Shown here piece by piece: positions 1 through 13,818 of a stretch of DNA of 64,000 nucleotides. Position 1 is the stretch's first letter. Each line of letters begins with the position of its first letter. Origin of the DNA: Metarhizium brunneum (lineage: Eukaryota; Ascomycota; Sordariomycetes; Hypocreales; Clavicipitaceae); contig NC_089425.1 of NCBI RefSeq assembly GCF_013426205.1, positions 3,038,001 to 3,102,000 of the forward strand, read 5' to 3'. Under the pieces are notes generated by a model that was not told the origin of the DNA, searched no databases, and worked only from the letters and a program-made list of their open reading frames with translations. The position numbers and the translations under genes are program-made.

Positions 1-2230
1 AGCTCCGAGTTTTCTTATGCAGGAATGCTTGTGCTAATGCTTTTAGCCTTCAAACCCGTCAACGTACATGGGCCTCAATGGCGTTGAAGTCATTCTGAAC
101 TCGAGCGCGTCACATGCTGAACTGAGGAAGCTGAATACAAGACTTAATCTCATTCAGAACTGCACTCGCAAATTGGGCGGTTTGTACGTGTACGCAAACG
201 CCACGGGTGTTGGTAGGAAGAACCAATTCTGCAACGCATTCGTTCAAATCTAACATGCAAGTAGACGGCGAAGCAAGAATGATGTTTGACGGTTCATCCA
301 TGATCCTCTGCAATGGCGCCGTCTTGGGCCAATCCCCCCAATTCTCACTCGTGCGTTTCCCTCCCCGAGCCGTTGTCGCACATCGCTGACACACACACTA
401 GAAAGAAGTCGAAGTCCTCACCGCAACAATCGACCTGGAAACCATCCGCAGCCACAGAAGCAGCATCTCGCGCAACGTCCAAGGCGCCGCTCAACCGGAC
501 TATCCCCGTGTGGAGTGCGACCTCTACCTCAGCCGGCCCGCCGACGAAGTCTTCATCTCCGATACCCTCCACCTCTCTCGCGAAATCCAGCTCAATATCC
601 CGGATCCCATGCAGGAGATCTACATGGCGGAAGCAGTCTACCTGTGGCAGTATCTCACGCGCTCCAACTTGGGAGGCTTCTTCATCGCCCTCTCCGGAGG
701 GCTTGATAGTGCCAGTGTTTCGCTATTTGTGTACGGCATGGCCAAAGTGGTATTGCAGTCTGTCAAGTCAGGCGATGAGAGAACCTTGTCGGAGCTGCGT
801 CGCATCACGGGCGAAAAGGATCTTGTCCCTGAGACGCCGCAGGATATTGTGTCGCGTCTCCTGCACACGTGTTACATGGGGACTGTAAACAGTGGCGAGC
901 ACACGCGGTCAAGAGCGAAGAGACTGGCAGCGAGGATCGGGGCGTTCCACTCAGATGTCAATATTGACGAGACTGTCTCTGCGCACGAGGCGATCATCAA
1001 GCAGGCGATGAATTTTGAGCCCAAGTTTCAGGTGGAAGGGGGCTCTGTGGCAGTGAGTTGCGACCAAGGGGGTTCTGCATGTGTGTGTGTGTGAAAACTA
1101 ATCGTGCAGGAAAACTTGGCCAAACAGAATATTCAAGCTCGCAACCGGATGATTGTTGCCTACGAGGTATGAGACCTTATGAGGTGTTGGATGTATCTGA
1201 CAGGTTCCAGCTTGCGCAATTGAGCACGACGGCCCGCAAGTTACCCAGGGCAGGCACCAGTCTTCTAGTTGTAAGTCGAGTGATGTCTTCATATCCAACG
1301 CGGCTAACACCGATCAGCTCTCCTCTGGTAATGTCGACGAAGCTCTACGAGGGTACGTACACCCACCACCACCTCAGACCACCTCAAAGGATATCTGCTA
1401 ACGTTGGTAGATACTTGACCAAATACGACTGCAGTTCTGGAGACATTGCCCCTCTGGTGAGTTAACACATATCAACTAGCATGCTGTAGATGTCTGACGT
1501 GTACACAGGGCAGCATTTCCAAATCCGATGCCAAGTCGTTCCTCGCCTGGTGCCGCGACACATGGGACATGCCCATCATCACAGTAATTACAGACCCGCC
1601 CCCCAGGATGCTGAGACGGAATACTGATTTTGCAGGAATTCCTCGAAGCACGTCCCAGCGCAGAACTCCTACCCCTTTCTGCTGGTGAACAAGACGATGA
1701 ATCCGAATCCGAAATGGGCTTCACATACGACGAATTGAGCACATTTGGCATTCTCCGAAAGGTATCACTGCACCCGAATCACTCATGAAGGCATCATGGA
1801 ATGATGACCCAGAGCCCATTGCCAAACGGCGGGGGAAACAACAGTGGTTCTGACATGTCTAGGTTGAAAAACTCGGCCCCTGGTCCTGCTATCTCCGGCT
1901 CCTCGTTGAATGGCAAGACCGCCCCGGCTACGGCCCTCGCGAGGTAGCTACGAAAGTGCTCAGGTTCTTTCGCTTTTATTCGATTCACAGAAATAAGAGC
2001 ACGATATTGACTCCAAGTTTGCACCTAAGTGCCTATGTAAGTTCCATCAATAATGCATTTCTTTTTTTCTCAAGTATGTGGGTAGAGAGAGACGCTAATG
2101 ATGTGTTCAGAACCCAGATGACAACCGGCATGATCTGAGGCCGTTTTTGTACGTGGTCAGCTGGCCATGGCAGTTTGAAAAGATCCAGAAGCATGCGGAG
2201 GAGTTGGCGGAGAAACTGGAGAGGAAATGA
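1..2230 (+). CDS. QNS1: Glutamine-dependent NAD+ synthetase, 3' part (5' end outside window)
   Basis: Catalyses the last step of NAD+ synthesis: nicotinic acid adenine dinucleotide is amidated using glutamine and ATP. Exons read as 47-212, 265-350, 402-1052, 1110-1166, 1211-1270, 1318-1352, 1411-1456, 1509-1583, 1636-1761, 1863-2036 and 2111-2230, all in phase, giving 531 residues. Bases 1-46 look like the end of an intron (branch-like GCTAAT, acceptor TTTTAG). The first visible exon belongs to the nitrilase-like glutaminase domain (NSSASHAELRKLNTR). The synthetase domain follows, with the ATP-pyrophosphatase loop SGGLDSAS and the family signatures NVDEALRGYLTKYDCSSGD and GSISKSDAK. Family members are about 700 residues, so roughly 170 N-terminal residues lie upstream. 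One donor is the less usual GTGCGT (351). Family assignment is firm; individual splice sites are read by eye. Confidence 0.93.
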
Positions 2231-4660
2231 AGTAGATGGCAAGTAAATGTTCAGATGAAATATTTTGTATAGAGCAGGTTGGGGGCCGACGAATAGATAA
2301 AGTGTGCTGCTGCGTATTACGGTCATCGGCCCTGTGTGCCTGTGAAAGCAAACACCCACACTCAGCCAAGGTGTGCATACCGCATGATGAGTCGGTAGAA
2401 ATAACAAAGCAAGTCTGTACTCCGTACTCCGTACACCCGGCAATATGACCTGCCTGAAACCAAAAATGACGTTGCGGCTGGGCCTTTTCCCATGCCAAGG
2501 GGTGTGAATACGAGATGACAGGGCCCAGAAGGACCTGAGACATCTCCTGCCAACGGCAGATTAACCTTTTTTTTTTCAATAGCCGGCATCACATGTACAC
2601 CTCAAGTGCTGTCTGGTCTTACACAACGGCCACCACGTCACGTCAGCCATTCCCGAAACTCTAATCTTGAGGTGCCCCCCAAGATTCGGCTACATGTACG
2701 GCTCGCGAAATTCCCCCCTCGCAAAGTCTAGATCCTATCAAGCGAGAATCTTCAAAATAAAATCGCAACACCGCTTGCAAAAAAAAAACCCCCATTTACA
2801 TAATCCATCCCCAAGTGATGAAACCAGTGCCCAGTGCACCGACAAGACAGACTCTTGCCATCCAGTCTGGTGTTTCCCAAAGACCCCAAGCCACCACCCA
2901 TATCAGACAATCACAATTCTCCGCAGCAGGGCCCGTGCAACCCGCTTCCCGTCTGTCCCAAGCCCCCCTTGAAAAAAAAGCAAGCTTGAGGCGTCAAAAG
3001 CCCAAACAGACCTTCCGTAGTCATCTCAAAACATTCGCGCGAATGGAAAAAAGGTCAAGTTATTCGGGAACCCAAGCACACACCGACATCGCAGCGTCCC
3101 CCAACCCCCCGCCACGCAAAGCCTCGCAAACGTTGGTAAAATCTCTGCGAATCCTCAATCAATCCTTGGCTTTGACAAAGCTCAATGGCCGCAGAAATGA
3201 ATCTACAAAGAGTTTGCCCACCAATGCACACCTGCTTGCTTCACTTGGCAATCCCCAAAGACGCGGCATGTAGGTTTTTGCCCTGGTCCACGCAAAAACC
3301 CAGATGTCATCAATCGACATGATATCCTCCTTGCTACGGAGCACTCCAACCGCAACGACTGGTGTGTCGTACTACCCAATGTTAATATGCAACACTTGGG
3401 CTGTGTGGGCGTGCCGACAGAGCACTGTCACCTTGAGATTGCACCATGTGAACACCTAGGTAGGCGGGCAGAACAGTATAGTATCGCTGACATGGCGTCG
3501 AGACCGTAAATGTACATAGACCAATGCACAAAATGAAAAAAGATTCCGTGTCGAACCAGTGCTAATGCAGTACCAGGTTCTCGCATAACCTACTCTAGAT
3601 CTGACAAACACAAATTGATTATTATCACAAACACATTGCTGTCATCATGTGGTATATACAAAAATATATATATATTGAAATATTGAAAAGCTTTTATTGG
3701 TCATTTCGTAAAGTCGTTACCTAAACGCGGTATTGTCCAACACACCTTCTTTGACGCTTTTTGTTTAACGTAATCAAAACAAGACGGTGAACAAAGATGG
3801 TCGTAAAGTCATCATCAGAATCGCGGATGTCTCTTTCGTTTCCAAACAAATCTTCCACCGGAAGACCCCTGTGAAGCTAATTGAACGGTGAAAGAAAAGA
3901 AAAATAACGTTATGCCAAGGTAATGTGGCGTGGGAATACCCACAAACCAACTCATCATGTCTGGCCTGAGGATCGTTACAGGCTCGAAGTGCTCTCGCTC
4001 TCTTCTGATGTGTTCGTATCGTTGGGTCAAGATTGGAAAATCAAGCCACGGGTCGTCGTAGTCCGAGACCGTTCTCCCAGCGCAAAGCTAAAAATAAAAC
4101 AAAAACAAATATAACCCACAGCAAATCATAAAAAAAATTAAATCCCTCCATGCAAACCGTAACTCATCAGGCACGTAGAGACGTGACAGGCATGCTATGT
4201 AACAGAGAAGTAGTGGCCATCGCTCGTCAGCAAGTCTTTGACCCGAGTAGACGTGTTTGATGAGACAACTGCCGAAAATACAAGACCGGAGTCCTCTGCA
4301 AACAATAAGAGGGGGAAAAAGAAACATTAAGGCAAAAGGGAAAAGATGGCAAGTATCCATTGAAACAAGGAACGTATCTGTATTGTGTGGCGAGTTTGTG
4401 GCAGCATTTCGTTCCGTATTATTCGGGAGATGGTGATATTGTAAAGTCTTTGATTTGAGCTCAAACCCAACGTGTCGCTATCGTTTCGCCGCTGCCAGTA
4501 TCAAACGCCCCAAAGCCAGTACCGTTAACGAAGAAGAAAAAAAAAGGTAAAACACAAGAAACAATGCTAATTACGACGCATCGAAATTAAGCACTGCTCT
4601 AATAGCAGGGTATCATCACACTGAGATGCGTGGCAAGATAAGTGGCGAGTTATCTCGCAT
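2231..4660. other. Gene-poor interval between the NAD synthetase gene and stuA (convergent 3' flanks)
   Basis: Both neighbours end here, so the interval should hold two 3' UTRs. I see no protein-like frame. It contains a doubled CTCCGTAC motif (about 2415-2432), runs of A or T (about 2570 and 2780), an ATATAT tract near 3660, and AT-rich sequence near 4080-4140. The distance is long for two convergent fungal genes, so a long stuA 3' UTR or a non-coding RNA is possible but not shown. Confidence 0.6.
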
Positions 4661-6733
4661 TTACCGCCTTCTAGGTGCGGTCATGGCGGGAGCAGGTCGG
4701 TTGAGCGCGTCGTAGGCTGGAGCCGGCACAGTTGTCTCCATTATAGTCCTTCGTCGCTTGAGGTCTCCGTTGCTCATACCATTGGCTTCGCTTCCAGATT
4801 GGGACAAGTCCTCATCATCTTCGCGCCCTCGCTTCATGCCTCCCGAGGCACCATTCATCAGTGGCGGCTGTGGCGCATAGCCATTGGGCATAGGGTTGGG
4901 CATGTCAGCTGCGGGGGCATAAACATCACCACCAGGGCCTGCATTAGTCTGACCTCGGTCATTGCTGACAACATTGTAAAGGTTGCTGGTTGTCTGCTGC
5001 ACGCGAGGAGGCGTATTGTAGCCATTGTTTTGGGGGTAGTATGACTGATGCGGAGCCGCTGTCCGAGGCGTTGCCCGCCCAGAGCTAGATGGGTGGCCAG
5101 GAGACCCTGTCATATCAGGGTTGATGTTCGCGTCGTTGGCCAAGTTTCCAACGCTTGGTGCCGTATAGTTGTAAGAGGAGCGAGATGCATCATAAACACC
5201 GCTGTTATGAGTATATTCTGCCTCATGCTCGGGTTCGCCTTCTTCTTCGTGGCCATGTGCAGACTGCTCAGATTGCATGATACCGTTAGTAGATTTGGCA
5301 TCATGCTGCTCCGTAGGCTGACCAGGCGCGGCGGGTCGACTAGATGGAGGTCCCATATCACTCTTAGGATAGGAGCTAGGCTGGCTATAGATTCGATCGT
5401 TGTTAGCAGGATTCGCGTTCTGGTACGGCGACTGCTGAGAAGCAGAAGCACCATACATCTGACGGGAGTTGTCATAACCCTGGCTGGCCTGGTGGTAGGG
5501 CTGCATATTCTGGATCGGCTGGCCAGGGGGTGTCGTGGCAGGTGTGTTCGGCATCGAGCGCGTGCTGTTTAAGCCGGTTTCGATGGCTAGTGGGTTGGTG
5601 CCTTGCGCGCCATTCATTGCCTGACCTTGCCAGCCAAAATTATCAGAAGCACCCATGCCACCTACGCCTGGATTACCTGGTGGTGTGGGAAACGTATGAG
5701 CCCGGTCAAGAGTTGGGCGGCTACCCATGCCGCCGTGAGAAGGAAGAGATGTCTGTGAGCCGGGAAGAGCCATTTGCTGATGCTGCTGAATAGACGGCAA
5801 GCCAGGCGGAGGGGGGGGAGGGCGAATTTGGCTCTGCTCTTGTTTGCGGCGTTCAGCTGCAGCCATGACTTGGCTAGTACGGGTCTGGTTCGTGGGATGA
5901 TAGAGCAGAGCTCCAATGTTGTGCACAAACAGTGGATAGAGCATTTCCGTGATCTTTTCCTTGTTGGCGAAGTCAAGAGCCCGTTCATAAGGAATCCTAA
6001 AATTTCGCCTTAGTGTACTGTCGCTGTGTTTTTACACGTCTGACCCACAGGGGACTCTACGTACCAGACGCCCTTCAGATGCATAGGGCCGATCTTAACG
6101 ACATGGCGCACTTTTTCGCTCTTCAGGATGCCATCCCGTCGACCTCTTGTCATGCCAGCTACGTTTAACAATTTTGTGCCGTTGATCATGTGGTTGTCTG
6201 TAGAGAAAGGGGAGATTAGTCACAGGCTCTTTCCTGCTGTGTGTTCCGGGACACTACCCAGTGTCTCTTTGATACAGCCCGGGTTGTAGGTTTTGGTTCG
6301 GCATACCTTCACGTCGGGCAACGCAAATTCCTCGGGCTTCGACTTGAAAGCACAAGCTGCCCTCATCTTCCCACAACGTAGCGGTAACCCGTGGTTTCAT
6401 GCCAGGAGGGGGGTTCTGTCCAGTAGTATCAAAACCGGCGTAGTGGTTGGCCATTGATGCCTGTCCAGTAACTCCAGGAAGTGGTAGGACCGAAGGCGCT
6501 GCACCCATGGGGTTCGACACGGCTTGGGCGGCAGAAGGCGATGTCAAGCCATTTGCGTACTGAGGGTACTGGCCATATGGATTTGGATTGCTGTAGTTGC
6601 TAGGTCCCGGTTGCATCAGATGCGGTGGGTGCTGGTACGAGGTGAGGTTGTTTGAAGTGACAGTCTGGGGAGGCGGAGGCTGGCCCCCAGAAATGTGCTG
6701 GGGGTAGTACATCTCCGGGTTCTGGTGGTTCAT
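4661..6733 (-). CDS. stuA: StuA-type APSES transcription factor
   Basis: A nuclear DNA-binding regulator of asexual development and pseudohyphal or morphogenetic growth in the Aspergillus StuA / yeast Phd1-Sok2 family. Exons on the minus strand are 6733-6307, 6197-6065 and 5996-4661, totalling 631 residues. The APSES helix-turn-helix domain spans about residues 116-220 and is split by both introns: [19 protein letters not shown], then [20 protein letters not shown], then [13 protein letters not shown] and [16 protein letters not shown]. The rest is a Gln/Pro/Ser/Asn-rich low-complexity tail. Basic clusters KRGRED (about 575) and LKRRRT (about 600) look like a bipartite nuclear signal near the C terminus. 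The start is the first ATG, followed by [12 protein letters not shown], typical of the family. The upstream flank is extremely long (see the 6734-22769 entry). Confidence 0.96.
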
Positions 6734-6916
6734 GGCGTCGTAGCTGACGATGTGAGTCGCTGGCCCTGCAATGGTGGTGTTAATGAATTGACAGAGTTTG
6801 CGACGGTGGAAGGCAGCAATAGATATCTATATTACTCATGCAATAAAGAACATGGGTGCTATGCATCTATTGAAAATGGCGACAGGCGAGACAGAATGGG
6901 TCAAAGGGAAAGGAAA

Positions 6917-6962
6917 GAGAGAGCCAAAAAAAAAAAAAAGAGAAGGGAAAAAAAAAAAGAGG
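6917..6962 (-). promoter_or_regulatory. Polypyrimidine tract (on the stuA sense strand) near the stuA start
   Basis: On the plus strand the sequence is almost pure purine, with two A runs of 11-13 separated by GAGAAGGGA. Read in the stuA direction it is a T/C tract about 185-230 bases upstream of the ATG. Fungal genes with strong or complex promoters often carry such CT-rich tracts near the transcription start. The role here is inferred from position only. Confidence 0.35.
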
Positions 6963-9900
6963 CCGGCAGTCGGTGGCCGGTGAGGGCAACGAGGTTAAAG
7001 GTGAGGGTGCGGTTGAGGGTGAGAGAGGAGGGGCCTACAAGAGACAAAAGACGCGGACAGACAGGATCCTTCCTCGCCTTTGAACTTCCGCGCGCCTCGT
7101 CGACTCGTCACTTCGTCTCGGCTCGTACTTGGGTGGTTGGCCACGGAGAGAGGGAGAGAGAAACGAAAGAGAAAGAACGTGCAAGATGAAGGAAAAGAAG
7201 GATGGGGAGGCAAGAGAGAAATAGAGGAGGTCGGAAGGAGGGTCTTTGAGGACCATCCAAGAGGTGCAGGGGATCGCGGCAGGGTCAGGCAGGGTCGAAC
7301 TGGTCGGGCAGGTCGAGGTACTTAAGTAGGGCCAGTTGTGAGAGGTCTTGACTCTCGAACACAGTGAGTACTGAGTACTTGCGCAGCGAGCAGGTCAACC
7401 GGTCGGAATCAGGTACTACTCGGCCCAACAATTGAAGTACTTGTAATCGAGCTGGAGCGAGTGGAACCAAGGCGGCTTTGGACCAGGAACATTGGACCTT
7501 GGGAACCCAGACCCTGGAAGACGGGCTCGAGCAGGGAAGCCCGGGTGCTCTAGTTAGTATTACTACCACCTGCGCGCGGAGTACCAGGCGTGTTCAAGTG
7601 CTTGTCGCCGCTGGACATTGAAGTCGCGATACTTTGTCAATCGCGGAGGCTCAATGTTCAAGTTCAGCGACTCGCCCTGCGCGAAGTCAGGTCAACTTGG
7701 CTGTTATACTCCGTACCTAGCTGCCAGTGGCGCCTTCCCCTACTACTCACCGTTTTCCCACGCAGAAGGTTGTTGTGTGCAATTGGGTCTTGATGCTTGT
7801 GTAGGTTTTCAAACGGCCGCCAGACTGGGCCAAGCTAGAACGAACAGAACAAGACGGCTCGTGTCCGGTTGCCGTTGGCACACACACAAGGCACAAAGCC
7901 TTTCACCACATGGCTTGAACAATACGAAAAGCTTTTTGTGACTTAGGGCTCCAATGTCCCCGTAAGGTTTGCGAGCGCGCGGCGCGACTCTGCACGGAGA
8001 AAGAGTGGACAAGGTGGACGAACAGACGAGGGGTGAGTGGGCAGCTTTCGAGCTCCAGTTTGGAAACCCTGGAAAGTGTGGAGAGCCCGTCGTGGCACTG
8101 CCTTGGGGGGAGGCGACCGTCAAGCGGCACAGCGACAACGGAACTTGAAGAAGGACTACCAGGTGCAGGCGTACTCCGTCTGGGCGTCTGTTTATACTAC
8201 TATCTACCGTGCTCCGCAGAGTGTGCAGTGGATGATGCCAAGTGCCCCCAGTGCGGATGCGGGAGTATTATTTGTATGGACATGGGCGAGGGCGAGGGCG
8301 AGGGCGTGCGTGCTCGGTGAGGGTGGCGTGGCCATCAACTCGTCAAACTCGTCAAACTGTCGACTCGTGAGCATGGGCCGGACCTGCAAACATGGACGTG
8401 GCCGAACATGGAAGACGGCAAAGGGACGCGCTTGTGTATGTTGAACCTTCAACCTTTGTTGGTACCAAGCACCAAGTGCGGAGTACCTGATTGATCTCTG
8501 CTGGAATACCGAGACTGCAAAGTCTTCGACGTTTCTTGGCTTGAGAATTGTGGACTCTACGGCCGTACCCCAGCCATTGATTTGCCATAATTAGGTGGTG
8601 GGATGCCAAAGGCGAAAAGCGATGGACTGAACCACTTTCTATGTGTAGGGCAAAAAAAAATACATTGGATGGTGGATGATGGTGGACAGGGCATGGAGAT
8701 GGCCTGGATGTGCGTGCTTAAACCGAAGAGGGGTCCATGGTGTCGGCGGGTGTGGGCGTGCATGTGGCATTCGAACTTGGAAACTCGAACCAGAACTCTG
8801 ACTTGTAAATGTGGGTGCCAGGTCGGCGAGGAAGAGGCGCCAACGTCGCACTCCAACTTCGACTTTGGTCTTGGAAGGCAAGAACTTACATGCATGCCGT
8901 CCCGGCGCCTTTGCTTCAGAGCTTTCAACTTCTCTACTCCGTATTGTGGTCCGTAGCCCGCACTCCCTGGTCCGTTGTCCGTATTATGTCCGTATCAACT
9001 CATCCATGTACAACTACTGGCCACTCGGCTCTATCATCTAAAACTCTCCAGTATGACCAAGTATGGAGTGCTTCGATTGGCGAGACTACAGCCGGCCACG
9101 ACAGAGACAAACGTTGTCATCCTCCTGACCACTCAATTGCCCAACCTCTCCATCCCGTCCCTCCCTCACCATGACTGCTGGCTGGCTGGAGCTCCAACCT
9201 GGCCTGGCCTGGCCACCTGGCTGGCTGGGGTGGGTTCCCTGTGCCGTCCTCCTCATCCTCTGACCCTGTCCTTCGTTCTTGTTGCTTTGGGGCTGGCTGA
9301 CCTGGATGCCTGGCGGACCAACAGACTCCGGCCTCTCCTGTCAAGGTATCGGTCTTGATACCGCCCGAGTTCTGTGTTCGTGTTTGTGTCTATGTCTCGC
9401 CATGTCTTGCTGTGCCTTGCCTCGTCTCCAGCATGATCGAGACCTTGGCCCCGTGCTGTGGCCAATTGTCTGGTCCTCTTTCTGCGTCAAATCTTCCTCC
9501 TGGTTCCAGTGAGTATTTGTTTGCTTCGGAGGCTGCCCCGTACTCCTTTGTTTGACGTATATTCCGAGATCACCGGAAATCAAGAAACTCGATTTAAACA
9601 TTGCCATCAGTAGGTCTCCCAGCCCAGTCCCGGCCCTTGTCAATCATGTCCAGTCCTCTAGCCCAGCCTCAGTGGGCTTTCCGCGCTGGGGAAGGCAAGG
9701 GGAGACGGAGCACGCACCCCGGGCCAGAGCGATCTGAAAGCTGCAGGGCCTTTTTGGGCGCTTGTCTGTCGCCGTAGGGTGAAATGGTAGCGGCTAAACA
9801 GGGTGGATGGCCTGTACCTACCCAGGTGGCCACTCAAGCACACAGAAATGGAAACAAAGCACTGTAATAACTCCGTACAGAATGGTCAGTTGAGCATTGG

Positions 9901-10500
9901 AGAGAAACAAGCTGGATTCCCGGTCCCCGTTATCCAGGCAGATGCCAGATTAGCAACCATGCAAGTACTGCTTAACGTAGTCACTGGAATGGAAAGCCCA
10001 GTGGCAATATCCAGACCCTTATTAACCACACCATCATGTCAATGATTTGCATGGACTGGCTGAACCCGGGCAGTGCTTGGCAATTGGCGCAACCAACACG
10101 CGATGGACAGCCACGGCCGAGACCAACCCTACTTTGTTTCGCTATCCATGAAGGATTGTGTTCTTCGACCCCCGATGCTGCCCTGTTCGCCCCAACCCGC
10201 GCCGCCATGGCGTCTGTTGTATCTTTCCCTCTGTTCCCGCACCCTTGAGGGCTTCAAGGCATGTACAACTGATTGAGAAGGAGGTTGGCTTTGTTGAAGC
10301 TCACTGCAGCCGTTCAAGTCTTCCATAGTCAAGGTCCACAGTTGGGCGCCGTAATGGCCACAGCGTCTCTTTTTTTCGATGGCACGGGTGTGGATGAAGG
10401 AAGTGGAGCACGAACAAGAGAACTAGTATTCAGGACCCAGAAACTCCCTCATCAGATCTTATGCGTGGATTGTGTAGACTAGGAGAGCAGTAATGGCGTG

Positions 10501-10515
10501 GGATCCGAGCTCGAG
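10501..10515. other. Short run of overlapping BamHI, SacI and XhoI sites
   Basis: The 15 bases GGATCCGAGCTCGAG equal a polylinker segment used in several expression vectors. Flanking sequence on both sides is not vector-like, so chance is the simplest explanation. It is recorded because it could trigger a contamination flag. Confidence 0.4.
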
Positions 10516-13500
10516 TGACTCTTTAAACAGAAGCCATCTGCCATGTCAATTGTATATCTCCGTGGGCCGAGAAGGAAAACACGATGTCGGCCCAGGGAGA
10601 ACCGGAATATACCAGACATCGTCAATCCGCATGTTCTCTAGAGACTCTTTCGCAAAGAGTTGGGGGCGTGTCGACATAGGCATGGCGGCGTGGGTGGAGC
10701 AGGGTCACACCAGGGATGATGATGGACGGCGCGGGTGAGCCTGAGAGACCGATTTGTTAGTACTAGTGAAAGCTGACATGGAGCGAACTTCAACGAGGTA
10801 GGTCGTGATGGTTGAGCTTTCGCTGCCAGTGGAACCAGGGTCAGGGACAAGGGTTGCTGATGGGCGGACGGCGATGGACACTCGACGGACAGGTCGGGGC
10901 CTCTGGCTGGTCATTGTCATGGTGCTTTGCTTCGGGCTCGTCAACTCTTGAGGATGGTTGTGCCATGCCGAGATAGGCTGATAGTCTTTTCCAGACTAGG
11001 AACTGTTTTGCTTGCCCGTCACCACACGCCTAACGTTCTTGCCGGCTTTTTGTGCCCCCACTGCTCCTGCTTCGCCTCGCGCCGCCTTGCCTTGCATTGC
11101 TTTTGCTTTTGCTTTTGCTTCCGCTTTGCTTTTTCTTTTTTCTTTTGCTTGACATACATAACACTCCGTGCTTTAGCCCCAGGATCGGAGGGCTTGAGGC
11201 CATGCACTAGAGAGGCTTTCAAGGCACGATGTTCTCGGCAGTGTTTTGGGTCGTACATGATAACACGTGCCGCGGCTGCCAGGCACCCCAAGCCGCGTCG
11301 AAGCGACTGTCACAGCGCCCTCCGTCCCAATCTTTTCTTCTTTGAAAGCCTACCGTGAGTTTTCCCCATGTACAAAACTAGTAGTGACGGTGAAGTTGCC
11401 TAGATTGACGATTGTCAAAACGAGACGGCATGGTAGCCAGGTGTGGGCTTGGCCTGTGATGCTTCGTACTTTGGAGTAGCCACAAGCCGTTCCTCTTCTG
11501 ACAACCAGCCCCATCGTCATGGGTAGGTTACTATATCAAAGCTAGGGAAATCACCACTTGTGCTCCGAATTCCGTACAAAAGGACAATTTCGGAACGGGA
11601 GGACGGGGGCAAAATGGACTACACTTGACCCTCCTGGCTTAGCCCTGGATCGGTTCCGTGGTCGTCGTTGCAACGCCCACATGTCAGCGTTGCGTTCTTC
11701 CCGTGGCTTCGTGCGGCCATGTTGCCAATGTTCAACCTCGCGCCCAGCCTTCCCAGAGCCGTTGACATAGCCAACCACCTCAATCATGTGTTGAGCATGG
11801 TGTGGTTGAACTTGCCAGGTGCGGCGTTTAGACAAAGAGTTTTGCGATTACCTGCCGAACGTCGTACCAGGCTAATAGATCTGTCTCTTCGCAAAAGCCC
11901 ATCGAACGCCACGTCTCCACAACGTTCTGTGCCTCCTGAGGAAGCGTCGTCGCTTGACATCTTAGACGATCCCGATGGTGTGCCTGGGCTTGAACCTGTC
12001 AAGATGCCTTGGCTATTCGAGGTCACTTTTTCCCTACCAGCCTCAGCGAGCGGAACCCAGCTAAATCCTAGCCTCGACAACCGCAACTACAATAGCCGCT
12101 GCATCTACTCCGTACTACTCCGTATGCTGACGAAACCGGCTAACAGATGGCCCCGGCTTGCGCCAGGAACCGGCTATTGAAGGACAAATTCTACCATTGT
12201 TTCGCTAGTGTCCAAGTGTGCTTCTATTCCGTGCTCGGCGGACATCCGGTGCATGGAGTCGGGCTGGGCCTTCAACCTAGGCCACCTTCCAGCTTGGTCT
12301 ACGGAGGACATAACTACATTGCCTCTGGTTAGCCCTGATGGCTGGTCCACTAGTGACGCTCTGGGTTACACTAGTATTGTGCTCCGTACGATACAATGTT
12401 CCCAGGCTTTGTGGTACTCAAGTTGCTGTTCTTGATCTCACCGGCTCAGACAGTATGTATGGTGTGAAACTGGGGGCTATAGTGGAACCCCGATGCCCAT
12501 TTTGCGCTGTTTTTTTTTTTACCCCGGGGATCCCAGCTCTGGGCCGGACACCTGGATGCCTACCTAGGTAGTCTGGCCGTCTGCGAGATGTCAATCGGCC
12601 CCAGGCCTGACGAACTCTGGGCTTGTCAGCAAGATGGAGCGAATGAGGATGCCGCCCGGTAGCAAGTGGAGAGCGCAGCGGTTAGGTTGATCGATGCTCC
12701 CCTGCCATGTATTACGAGAAGGCTTTGACTTGAGCCGTGATTTGCGAATGATGAGGTGCCAGATATCCTCAGGTACGGAGCCCGCCTTGCCGTTTCGTCG
12801 TCTTCGATTGTTGTACCAAGGCTGTGACAAAAGGGACACATAATATCTGTCCCGACGACGATTTGGACCAAATGAACAGTGGTTGAAGCCTAAAATTAGA
12901 CTACCATCAAGATTGTGGTCCCGCTGTTTCAACAGATAGAATGCCGGAGGAGCCCGCGCCTCTGCATGGCCACATGCAGCTTCAACGCAAGGTGTCGATA
13001 CCCGTGCATGCCGCTCCTGGCCCCGGTGGAGGCGGCAGAAACATCGATGTCCAGCCCACTTGAGAATTCAAACGAATCATCAGGCAGCGGGGGTGTGCTA
13101 GGTGTGCAATAATACCAGACTGTACGGAGTACTCCAGACACCGTTCGAAGGTGGGCGTTGGAGTTTATTCGCTCTCTGGTGTTCCTTGACGCGACCTAGT
13201 TGCGAACGAATATGTTCCGGCAACTAATGCCTCGCCGAGGACACACTTGGTTCCATATCGATTATCTGCTGGGCCTCAATTCCAGCGGATCTCGCTCTTC
13301 CCGAGGTCATACAGCGCTGTCTCATAATAAGAGTAGGATTGTACCGAGTATGCGAGGGGAACGCGGCCAGGTCTTGAAGTGACATTCTCAGTCCGAAACT
13401 CGTGCCAAAAACGTGGCTCGGCCGAATCTTGCCTCCTGTCCTTTACTCCGTACAACCGTTCCGTTCAGTTTGTCGCTTCATTATACCCCTGTCGGACTTT

Positions 13501-13799
13501 GGGAAACGGCTTTTCTGAGTGGCAATAATGACCCGAAACGACACCATGGGTTCAGATTCTTCAGAGCCTTCATCCGTCACCTTGTCACTTTTCCATATCG
13601 GTTCCCGTGTTCCATTCCTGCTTCGTTCCTGCATGTTGTTTTATTTTTAATCTTGTCTTTTGTGTCTTGGTGTGGAGACTTTGTCCAATCTCAATGCTTT
13701 ACCTGGTGGCAGGAAGTGATTGCGCTCAGGACCGTAGTATTTCCATGCCAACGCCGGCACTTTGCCTCCCGCTCGGACACTGATCAACTGCCAGGGCAG

Positions 13800-13818
13800 G
13801 TATGTATGTATGTATGTG
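13800..13818. repeat. GTAT tetranucleotide microsatellite
   Basis: Four to five tandem GTAT units in the gene-poor tract upstream of stuA. Similar short tetramer runs occur at about 41465 (GAAA) and about 62946 (CATA). No function is implied. Confidence 0.8.

Noticed and set aside
10501..10515. Polylinker-like GGATCCGAGCTCGAG as evidence of vector contamination
   Set aside because: The flanks on both sides are not vector-like and sequence is continuous in character; a chance match is likely.
12526..12533. SmaI/BamHI-like CCCCGGGGATCC word
   Set aside because: Only about 12 bases and self-complementary in part; no vector flank.
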